From: Bacteroidota bacterium
GTDB lineage: Bacteria; Bacteroidota; Bacteroidia; Chitinophagales; BACL12
Length of the DNA: 64,000 bases
Assembly (NCBI GenBank): GCA_016718035.1
Contig: JADKEK010000009.1
Location: 62,001-126,000 of the forward strand
Direction of reading: 5' to 3'
Made by a program: the position numbers and the translations under genes. This document shows positions 57,089 through 64,000 of this stretch, piece after piece. The notes beneath the pieces are model-generated. The model made no database searches. It was not told where the DNA came from and saw nothing but the letters and a program-made list of their open reading frames with translations. The first letter of the stretch is position 1, and the number at the start of each line of letters is the position of its first letter.

Positions 57089-57646
57089 ATGAACAAAATG
57101 TATATCACACTACTTACAATTATAATAGTAGGAATAATTGGATGTAGTAAAAACACAAAAAAAGTTGCTTCAACAACTGACCCAATTGTTGCCTGTACTG
57201 AAAACTTAACCAAAACAAAAGCTGAACTCGTTGCATGGAAAGATACTATCTTTACTCAACTGGATGCCATGGAACAACAAGAAACTAAAATCCTTGAAAG
57301 TCTCGCAACAGTGCAAGTTCCGGCCGATAAAACCATTCAAACTAATATTGCTAAAGCTGCTTTCAGCGAATTAAAAACAAAACGTGAAAATATGCGCGAG
57401 CTGTATAATGTGGTTATGGATTTGCTCGCATTTGATGAAACCGCATTTGCCGAATTTAAAGCTAAAGCAGAAGCAGGTAGTCTTTCACAAGAAGAACTCG
57501 ACAAAGAAATAAAATTTTATAATAACCATTTTGAATTTTACCAAAGTGATATTATTAATTGGCGAAGTGTAATGAAAGAAATAGAAATTGAATCTATAGG
57601 CAACCAAAAAAAATTACAGGCAATTATTGCTGAAAACAGTAAATAA
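57089..57646 (+). CDS. Hypothetical lipoprotein, helical
   Basis: 185 residues. The leader MNKMYITLLTIIIVGIIGC carries a lipobox with Cys19, so the protein is probably lipid-anchored in the inner or outer membrane. The rest is strongly helical and charged, without Cys/Trp clusters (EQQETKILESL, LKTKRENMRELYNVVMDLLAFD, SQEELDKEIKFYNNHFEFY). No domain is recognised. It is not clearly in an operon: 174 bases separate it from hemN and 420 from the TonB receptor. Confidence 0.72.
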   Translation: MNKMYITLLTIIIVGIIGCSKNTKKVASTTDPIVACTENLTKTKAELVAWKDTIFTQLDAMEQQETKILESLATVQVPADKTIQTNIAKAAFSELKTKRENMRELYNVVMDLLAFDETAFAEFKAKAEAGSLSQEELDKEIKFYNNHFEFYQSDIINWRSVMKEIEIESIGNQKKLQAIIAENSK

Positions 57647-58066
57647 AAAACTTGGAGTTGTGCTCCAAAAGGTTTTAAAATTAACATTTCCAATGGCAAG
57701 AGGTAAGGGTGTTGCATAACATTTTTCCCTCTTTTTTAATGCTCAAATCGCATTTAAAAAACTTTTACAATTGAACAGCAGGCTTGTCGCTGCGGTGAAA
57801 TGGAAGTCCTTGTGGTATCGCTGATTTAACTTCACCTCATAATTCCTTCATAATAGGTAGCCGCTAGTGAATATTCCACATTAAATGGATAACTTAGGGC
57901 ATATAACAAACTAGTCAAAAGTAAATGCAATGGTCTTAATCCTATGAACAAGGCTAGTTTTGCATACCGATTTAAGGGTAATATCTATTGCAACCTTAAA
58001 TTAATTGTAAATTTTATTTAATCTTTTTTATCTATATCTAATTTTACGACCTTAAAATACGATAAC
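57647..58066. other. Intergenic region, weak hairpin only
   Basis: 420 bases without a credible gene. TTGGAG and CTCCAA around 57653-57669 form a six-base stem just after the lipoprotein stop, followed by GGTTTT; a weak terminator at best. Confidence 0.5.
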
Positions 58067-60718
58067 ATGAGAATAGTAGCACTTTTCACCTTACTTTTCA
58101 TTACATCTGCACTTAGTTTACAAGCGCAAAATGGAGTGATTACAGGGAAGTTGATTTCAGATAAAACTGAAGATGGCGTTGCGTATGCCACAGTGAAATA
58201 TGGTGATAATGCAGGGGTTTATACCAATGTAAATGGTGAGTTTCGTATTACTGACTTAACTGCTGGAACCTATTCGCTTGAAATTTCATGCATTGGATAT
58301 GAATTGCAAAAAGTGAGCAATTTAGTTGTTACCCAAAACAGCACCTTAGATTTAGGAGCCATAACAATGGTGGAAAAAACGATGCAGATTGCAGAAGTTA
58401 CCATTACTGAACAACAAAAAGTGTACGATAGCCGCTATAGTGGCACCAACAATGTTATTTCAGCAAAAACCATCCAAAAAATTCAACCTGTAGGCAGTGA
58501 AGAATTATTAAGGATGTTACCCGGCGTAAATATTTCCAGCGACATGGAACAAAGCAATCGCCCTAATATCAGTATCAGAGGTAGTGACCCAAGAAGGTCA
58601 AATAAAATATTATTATTAGAAGATGGTTCTCCAATTTCACCAGCTCCTTATTTAGCTCCGGGCACTTATTATAATGTTCCCGCTGACCGTTTAGAAGGTA
58701 TTCAGGTAATTAAAGGTTCTGATGTATTAGCGTATGGTTCAAATACTATTTATGGTGTGGTAAATTATATTACTAAACGTCCACCACAGGATCCAACATT
58801 AACTTTAAAATTAACTGGTGGTCAACGCGATTATTTTACAGCAGTTGGTGGTTATGGTGGCACATGGAATAAAACCGGTGCTGAAATTCAAACCTTATAC
58901 AAAACATTTGGTGGTTATATGGATAATAGCTCCATTAAATTATTTAACCTATCCGGTAAAATATTTAGTGAATTTGGTGAAAAATCTACCTTCTATTTGA
59001 AATTCAATTACCAAAACGAATATCTCAATACAACCTGGAATGGCAATACACCATTTACTTTTAATCTTGACCCTACCATTAATCCATTTGATGCCGACGA
59101 ATTTACATCACGCAGATATGGCATGGATGGCGTTTACAATTATAAATTAACGGATAAAGCTCGATTACAAACAAAAGTTTATTTCAGCGACTTTTATCGC
59201 GACTGGTGGAAACAAACATCAACAGTAGTTCACGCCGGTGATGTGGAAGAATATGTTGGAGCAGATATTTATGCAGCAAGTTTTAGTTATTTAGATGATG
59301 TTACAATTGGCCCTGATGATTATGTCCGTGTTGGTAAAGTTGCCAATGGTTATGAAAGTAATACAGATAGCAGATGGCAATATCGGGTTTATGGTGTACA
59401 GGAAAAATACATTCAACAATATGGTAAACATACTTTTGAAGCTGCTGTTAAATGGCATAAAGAATATTACAATGACGTTGTGGTAAATGGCGATTCTTCT
59501 AAATGGGCACGCAGTGGACGTTTAACACGTGACGATGTTTTCCATTTAAATGCAATTTCGTTTTATGCAAGAAATAATTTTGAGTTTAACCGTTTTTCGG
59601 TAATTCCAATTGTCAGATATGAAACTATTTTACTCAACAAAGTAAATGCTTTGGCAAACGCCACCAACCCTAATGCAACAGGTGTTGATTTTAATATGCT
59701 GGAAAATAATTTCGATGAATTTACACCAGGTATCAATATTATTTATCGCGACATCATGGTATTAAATAGTTCGTTGGAAATTTATGGTGGTGCCTATAAA
59801 GGATTTTCATCTCCAACAACAGCTATTGCATTTAATGAAGTTACCAATGGTGAAGTTACACCTGCTGTAGATATCGCCAACCTCAAACCAGAAGTGAGTT
59901 TTAATCAGGAAGTTGGTGTAAGAATGACACATAACAAACAGGTATTTAATACACAGTTATCAGTATTCAACACATTCATTTCCAATTATTATTCACCTGC
60001 CCGTTCACAGGCATTCCAAACTTTAGGCACAGTTACTATGAATGGTATTGAATTCGCCATCAATGTGGAACCAACCAAATTGAGTAAATCAACCGACCAT
60101 ACTTTCGGAATTGGTATTGCTGCAACTTATATGCAATCTGAAATTACCGGTGGTACTTTTACTGATTTTGATTTATTCGCTCCCACTGTATTTCACACAG
60201 AGGCAACTAAAGCTGAGCTGATTGATAAAATTAATGCCGACAGAGCCGCTTATACCGTTTATAATGGTGCTGATGTAATTACCACTGAAGTATTAACTGT
60301 AGATGATTTTGCTTCATTTACCAAAATACAAACTACTTTAGGTGAAGATGGCGCAGCAGGTTATGAAGTGCCATATGTGCCAAATGTAATTATTAATGCT
60401 GCCATCAATTATAATTATAAAAACATTGGCGTATCATTTAATTACAATTACGTAAGCGAACAATATACTGAATACCTCAACTTTGAAAATGAAACCGCAG
60501 ATGGTGGTATTGGAAAATTAGATGCTTATGGCGTATTAGATGTCAATCTGGAATACAGTTTGCCAATTAAAAATCATTTGAAATCAGCAACATTTTTTGT
60601 TGCCGGAAAAAATATCACTAACGAAATTTATAAAGCATCACGTTTGAATCGCGCAACAGGTGGTATTTTCCCTGCAGGTTTCAGACAAATAAATGGTGGA
60701 TTACGATTGAATTTTTAA
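58067..60718 (+). CDS. TonB-dependent outer-membrane receptor, FecA-like
   Basis: 883 residues. Signal peptide MRIVALFTLLFITSALSLQAQ; a carboxypeptidase-regulatory-like beta-sandwich at about 24-105 (NGVITGKLISDKTEDGVAYATV), as usual in this phylum; a plug domain at about 120-240 (IQPVGSEELLRMLPGVNISSD, ISIRGSDPRRSNKILLLEDG, VIKGSDVLAYGSNTIYGVVNYIT); and a beta-barrel ending in the outer-membrane signature ...GGLRLNF with terminal Phe. Plug residues (RGSDPRRSNKILLLEDG and AYGSNTIYG) resemble ferric-citrate-type receptors, so iron-chelate uptake is the best guess. It lacks an obvious neighbour such as SusD. Confidence 0.92.
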   Translation: MRIVALFTLLFITSALSLQAQNGVITGKLISDKTEDGVAYATVKYGDNAGVYTNVNGEFRITDLTAGTYSLEISCIGYELQKVSNLVVTQNSTLDLGAITMVEKTMQIAEVTITEQQKVYDSRYSGTNNVISAKTIQKIQPVGSEELLRMLPGVNISSDMEQSNRPNISIRGSDPRRSNKILLLEDGSPISPAPYLAPGTYYNVPADRLEGIQVIKGSDVLAYGSNTIYGVVNYITKRPPQDPTLTLKLTGGQRDYFTAVGGYGGTWNKTGAEIQTLYKTFGGYMDNSSIKLFNLSGKIFSEFGEKSTFYLKFNYQNEYLNTTWNGNTPFTFNLDPTINPFDADEFTSRRYGMDGVYNYKLTDKARLQTKVYFSDFYRDWWKQTSTVVHAGDVEEYVGADIYAASFSYLDDVTIGPDDYVRVGKVANGYESNTDSRWQYRVYGVQEKYIQQYGKHTFEAAVKWHKEYYNDVVVNGDSSKWARSGRLTRDDVFHLNAISFYARNNFEFNRFSVIPIVRYETILLNKVNALANATNPNATGVDFNMLENNFDEFTPGINIIYRDIMVLNSSLEIYGGAYKGFSSPTTAIAFNEVTNGEVTPAVDIANLKPEVSFNQEVGVRMTHNKQVFNTQLSVFNTFISNYYSPARSQAFQTLGTVTMNGIEFAINVEPTKLSKSTDHTFGIGIAATYMQSEITGGTFTDFDLFAPTVFHTEATKAELIDKINADRAAYTVYNGADVITTEVLTVDDFASFTKIQTTLGEDGAAGYEVPYVPNVIINAAINYNYKNIGVSFNYNYVSEQYTEYLNFENETADGGIGKLDAYGVLDVNLEYSLPIKNHLKSATFFVAGKNITNEIYKASRLNRATGGIFPAGFRQINGGLRLNF

Positions 60719-60756
60719 GTAATTGTACTACCTTAATTCAACACATAAATATTTCA

Positions 60757-60788
60757 GGGCTGTCCACAAAAGGATAGCCTCTTTTTTT
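60757..60788 (+). terminator. Terminator of the TonB receptor gene
   Basis: GGCTGTCC (60758-60765) and GGATAGCC (60772-60779) form an eight-base stem with one G-U and a six-base loop, followed by a T-run. It lies 39 bases past the stop. Confidence 0.82.
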
Positions 60789-60853
60789 ACTATAACTAAC
60801 TTTATCACTTTAATTAGTGATGCAAAAGTATAATACGAAAATGCTGTAAAGTT

Positions 60854-61183
60854 TTACGAACGGGCTCTTTTATTAGCCATTTGAATACGCTTATAACATT
60901 TGCGTATTTCACTCACCATAAGGAAGATTAATAGTGGTGCTACAATAAATGCGAGTTTATTAAACCCTGCTGCAGTATGAAAATCTAAATGCACTAAATG
61001 TTGAATTGCACGTGTCATGCCGCAACCATAACATTCAGTATCGAGTAATACAACGGAGAGACAAATTGACTGACCTGTATCAAAAAAATCAGCGGGTAAT
61101 GCTATTAACACCAAAGGTATTAATAGCAACCCGCCGATATAAGCAATATTATATGATTTATTATATTTTAATTGCTTGATCAT
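60854..61183 (-). CDS. DUF2752 membrane protein
   Basis: 109 residues. The family signature CYGCGMTRAIQHLVHLDFHTAAGFN (form C-x-G-C-G-x-T-R-A) is at about residues 50-75, with two to three hydrophobic segments around it. DUF2752 proteins are small predicted membrane proteins of unknown role, often near TM2-domain genes; the neighbour here (61191-61828) has a TM2 domain, which fits. The two genes are eight bases apart on the same strand and are probably one transcript. Confidence 0.85.
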   Translation of the reverse strand: MIKQLKYNKSYNIAYIGGLLLIPLVLIALPADFFDTGQSICLSVVLLDTECYGCGMTRAIQHLVHLDFHTAAGFNKLAFIVAPLLIFLMVSEIRKCYKRIQMANKRARS

Positions 61184-61190
61184 AGTTGAT

Positions 61191-61828
61191 TTAGAAATCT
61201 AGTTCTGTATCGTAACCACCATCTTTTGGTTCAAGGTTTCCAAGAAGAATGTTGATGAAATCGATTAAAGTCCAGATACCGCAACCACCTGCAGTAACTA
61301 ATTGGATAATACCAATGCCAATATAACCTAAATAGAAACGGTGAACACCTAAAGTTCCTACTACAACACAAAGAATTAATGCAATTAATTGGCTTTTTCT
61401 CCGCTTGAGGCAGGTTTAGCAGCATTAGCTGCCTTAATTGCAGTTAATACAGCAGCTTTTTTAATTTTAGAAACATCAGCATCATCTAAAGCTTTTTCGA
61501 TTTCAGCTAATACTTCTTTTTCAGTTAATTCAACTGGTTTTGCAGCAGATGCTACAACCATTTTTTCTGTAGATGCAACAGCATTTTCATCAGCAATTGC
61601 AGGTTGAGCAGTAGTTGTGTTAGTTACCATTTTTTCGGCAGTAACAACTTTTGCATTTTCAGTTTTTGTTTGATATGCAGTTGCCGGTGCTTCGTAAGGG
61701 TTATGGTTACGACCACCAGTAATTTCAATGTTATCACCCCAAGCGCTTACTTCCTTTTGAGAAGAGCAGGATGAAAAAATCACCGTTAAGGCGAGCAGGC
61801 TGACAAAGAGTAATCTTACGTTTTTCAT
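61191..61828 (-). pseudogene. Lipoprotein with C-terminal TM2 domain, one frameshift
   Basis: The first frame gives a 147-residue lipoprotein (MKNVRLLFVSLLALTVIFSSC, lipobox Cys21; Ala/Lys-rich body) ending SSGEKAN. In the other frame the coding continues as EKSQLIALILCVVVGTLG, then VHRFYLGYIGIGIIQLV and CGIWTLIDFINILLG to a TAA at 61191, which is a textbook TM2 domain. One A missing from the run (five T at 61394-61398 in plus view) breaks it. Joined, about 211 residues. Lipoprotein-TM2 fusions are frequent in this phylum; their role is unknown. Confidence 0.85.
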
Positions 61829-62271
61829 TTAGCGTGTTTTTGTTGTTAGTTGAATATATAATGATTAGTTGTACTCAATTAATTCGCGCACAAGGTAATG
61901 ATTTTGAATGTTAAAATACCAACCATCACTGTTGTGCTTGCTACAAACTTACCTTGACTTACCATCTAACAACCCTTTAGGTAATTGGGCGTGTATCGTG
62001 TATGTTTTGGGTCGGTCTGCAGACCAATAAGTAGCGAATGTATAATTATTTCAATAAAACAACAAATTTGAGGGCTTTTTTGAGTCATTCTAAATAATGT
62101 CTAACATCTTGTGCTTAACAATTGAAAACCAAATAATTACCCTCAAGGTCTGACTAACTTGCATTTCTCCCTTACTCATCTCTCCTCTCCAACACCATTT
62201 TTTAACCTCAAGGTAAAGTCATTATTGTAAATGTGCAGTATAATGTACCTTTGTTGATTAAACACCACGTT
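61829..62271. promoter_or_regulatory. Intergenic region with a 12-bp palindrome and a TACCTTTG promoter box
   Basis: GGTCTGCAGACC is a perfect palindrome at 62014-62025; no protein can be assigned to it. TACCTTTG at 62246-62253 matches TAnnTTTG and precedes the lipoprotein ATG at 62272 by 18 bases. No gene is seen in the rest. Confidence 0.6.
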
Positions 62272-62772
62272 ATGAAGAAGCTATTATTTGCACTGTTCAT
62301 TGCCCCTATTATGTTACTTACTACCGGATGTCCGGTAGGAATTACTTACCCATTGGGAACACCGGGTACCGAAAAAATAGACAAATCCATTTTAGGCAAA
62401 TGGGGACAGGAGCCTGGTGATGACAAAGAAATTTTGAGTGTGCAGATAGAAAAAAAGGATGACCATACATTAAAGGTTACCGTATTAGAACGTGGACCAT
62501 TGTACATGGAAGAAGTAGATGACTTTAATGGTTGGTTTACAGAAATCAATGATATGCAATTTGTGTATTTCCAGAATGCAGCAGACGCAAATGGCACCTA
62601 TTACCATTATGCATATAAAATAGAAGGGGATAATTTAGTTACTTACGACGTCTCATTACTGGATGGAGGAACCGATGCAGTTGTTTCCACTGAATCGTTT
62701 AGGGAACAAATCAAATTATCTATGCAGCGACCGGAATTTTTAAGCAGCAAAATTGTCTGGACAAAGTTATAA
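62272..62772 (+). CDS. Hypothetical lipoprotein
   Basis: 166 residues from the ATG at 62272; an upstream in-frame start would precede the promoter box. The leader MKKLLFALFIAPIMLLTTGC has a lipobox with Cys20. The mature part (LGTPGTEKIDKSILGKWGQE, ERGPLYMEEVDDFNGWFTEIN) suggests a small beta-rich lipocalin-like domain, but no family is certain. Its start is well supported by the promoter box at 62246. Monocistronic. Confidence 0.75.
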   Translation: MKKLLFALFIAPIMLLTTGCPVGITYPLGTPGTEKIDKSILGKWGQEPGDDKEILSVQIEKKDDHTLKVTVLERGPLYMEEVDDFNGWFTEINDMQFVYFQNAADANGTYYHYAYKIEGDNLVTYDVSLLDGGTDAVVSTESFREQIKLSMQRPEFLSSKIVWTKL

Positions 62773-62920
62773 AAGGCCCATAACTCGCGAAAATCCTATT
62801 GTTTGATACTTATTGTAATTTTTTCAATAAGTACCCCCTCATTGTTTGGTGAAGTGCCAAATTATTTACTTATTTGCATAGTATAAGCCATTCAGGCATA
62901 ACCGCAAAACAGTTACAATT

Positions 62921-64000
62921 ATGACACAACAAACAATTAAAACCAATTACAGCGCACTTTCAACGCTTGTTACGGTATTCTTTTTCTGGGGGTTTATAGC
63001 GTCTGGAAACGGGGTGTTTATTCCGTTTTGTAAAAATTATTTCCATTTAGACCAGTTTCAGTCACAGCTTATCGACTTTGCATTTTATGGTGCCTATTAT
63101 TTAGGGGCGCTGTTATTATTTTTTATAAGCGTATTCCGCAAAAGCGATTTAGTTTCCGGTTGGGGATATAAACGAAGTATTGTTTATGGTTTGTTGTTTT
63201 CATTCTTGGGCTCATTAGCCATGATAGCAGCTGTCAATTTTGGCGGATTTTCTGGAATTTTAGTGAGTTTATTTATAGTGGCATTAGGATTTTCATTACA
63301 GCAAACTGCGGCCCAACCCTTTGCCATCACTTTGGGTGATCCTGCAACAGGAAATACTCGTATTACTTTAGGTGGTGCCGTTAATTCATTTGGAACAACC
63401 ATTGGACCTATCGTGGTTGGGTTGGCATTATTTGGTTCTGTAGCAGTAACCGACGACATGATAAATTCTTTGGAGCTCGATTCAATTACTTTATTGTATT
63501 GCGGTATCGGGGCCTTATTTGTTGTTTGTGCACTCATGTTTTTTATGTCGAAAAAAGTACCTGACGGTAAATTAGATGCACATGTTGAACCTGCAAATCA
63601 TGCTCTTTCCACGTTAATTGGTATAACAGCTGCTTTAGCGATTGTATTTACAGTTGTATTTAGTAGTTATACTACCCCTGAAGCTCGTCAGGTAGAGGCT
63701 ATGCGCACCGAATTAGCAGCAATTGATGCCAATGATACAGTTGCTATTGCCGCCAAAAACGAAGCCATATCAAAACTCAATGCGCCTATTGAAAATAAAC
63801 GTATGGTATTACTCGGCAGTGCATTGGTTGTTGTAGTGGGTGGATTATTATTTGCGAAATCACGCGCAGCTAAAAAACAAGAAGGCTGGGGTGCTTTACA
63901 TTATCCTCAATTAGTATTAGGGATGATTGGTATTTTCACCTATGTTGGTGTTGAAGTAACTATTCAAAGTAATTTATCTGAATTATTAAAACAACCAGCA
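62921..64000 (+). CDS. FucP-type MFS sugar transporter, 3' end off window
   Basis: 360 codons to the window edge, open throughout. The start TLVTVFFFWGFIASGNGVFIPFCKNYFHLDQFQSQLIDFAFYGAYYLGAL is the FucP/glucose-galactose MFS signature, with FSLQQTAAQPFAITLG and RITLGGAVNSFGTTIGPIVVG as further family motifs. About nine membrane segments are present in the visible part; a polar loop at about 235-290 is longer than usual (EARQVEAMRTELAAIDAND). It imports a sugar, probably a hexose, with protons. The substrate cannot be read from sequence. Confidence 0.9.
   Translation, partial: MTQQTIKTNYSALSTLVTVFFFWGFIASGNGVFIPFCKNYFHLDQFQSQLIDFAFYGAYYLGALLLFFISVFRKSDLVSGWGYKRSIVYGLLFSFLGSLAMIAAVNFGGFSGILVSLFIVALGFSLQQTAAQPFAITLGDPATGNTRITLGGAVNSFGTTIGPIVVGLALFGSVAVTDDMINSLELDSITLLYCGIGALFVVCALMFFMSKKVPDGKLDAHVEPANHALSTLIGITAALAIVFTVVFSSYTTPEARQVEAMRTELAAIDANDTVAIAAKNEAISKLNAPIENKRMVLLGSALVVVVGGLLFAKSRAAKKQEGWGALHYPQLVLGMIGIFTYVGVEVTIQSNLSELLKQPA

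Noticed and set aside
62346..63537. Minus-strand frames opposite the lipoprotein and transporter
   Set aside because: They are shadows of well-supported plus-strand genes.

Overview
The window comes from an AT-rich member of the Bacteroidota, probably an uncultured Chitinophagales- or Saprospirales-like lineage; I cannot place it more finely. The signs are TAnnTTTG promoter boxes, secreted proteins with type IX secretion (T9SS) C-terminal sorting domains of types A and B, a FecA-like TonB receptor, a dcw cluster in the Bacteroidota gene order, a LytS/LytTR pair and a FucP-type transporter.

Layout. 1-7.7 kb: a partial secreted PIG-L deacetylase, a small secreted protein, GNAT, a family 2 glycosyltransferase, SDR and VOC enzymes, an alpha/beta hydrolase with a membrane protein, and a membrane-anchored EEP enzyme. 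7.7-16.2 kb: a nested 36-bp perfect inverted repeat, glpK, a minisatellite, two overlapping T9SS paralogues, an 85-bp direct repeat, lpdA, a ureohydrolase, and a TetR/alpha-beta hydrolase operon with a visible operator. 16.2-32.1 kb: a 13-gene division and peptidoglycan operon, mraZ to ftsZ, all on the minus strand, headed by three AAAGTG boxes that match a MraZ operator. murF, murB and ddl are absent from it. 32.2-36.9 kb: comEC, pgk and a frame-disrupted gap.

37.0-42.8 kb: a 5.7-kb element inserted in the 3' end of tRNA-Glu(TTC), flanked by 29-bp att repeats. It encodes a tyrosine integrase, an excisionase-like protein, an HTH protein, an HUH Rep with a YxxxYxxK motif, and three unknown genes. 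It also carries three similar hairpins and four exact copies of AAAGCGCCGCAAA. I read it as an integrated rolling-circle replicon. 43-52 kb: beta-propeller-like T9SS cargo proteins and a secreted esterase. 52-64 kb: a LytS/LytTR pair next to a secreted agmatine/peptidyl-arginine deiminase-like protein, hemN, lipoproteins, the TonB receptor, a DUF2752 protein, a TM2-domain lipoprotein and a partial FucP-type transporter.

A pattern crosses the right half. At least nine genes between 36.4 and 61.4 kb, including the normally essential gap, are broken by indels that are mostly one base missing from a homopolymer. The 18-kb dcw cluster has none. This looks like sequence error rather than decay, so I annotate these loci as single genes with frameshifts. 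Coordinates and reading frames were worked out by hand, without database searches.
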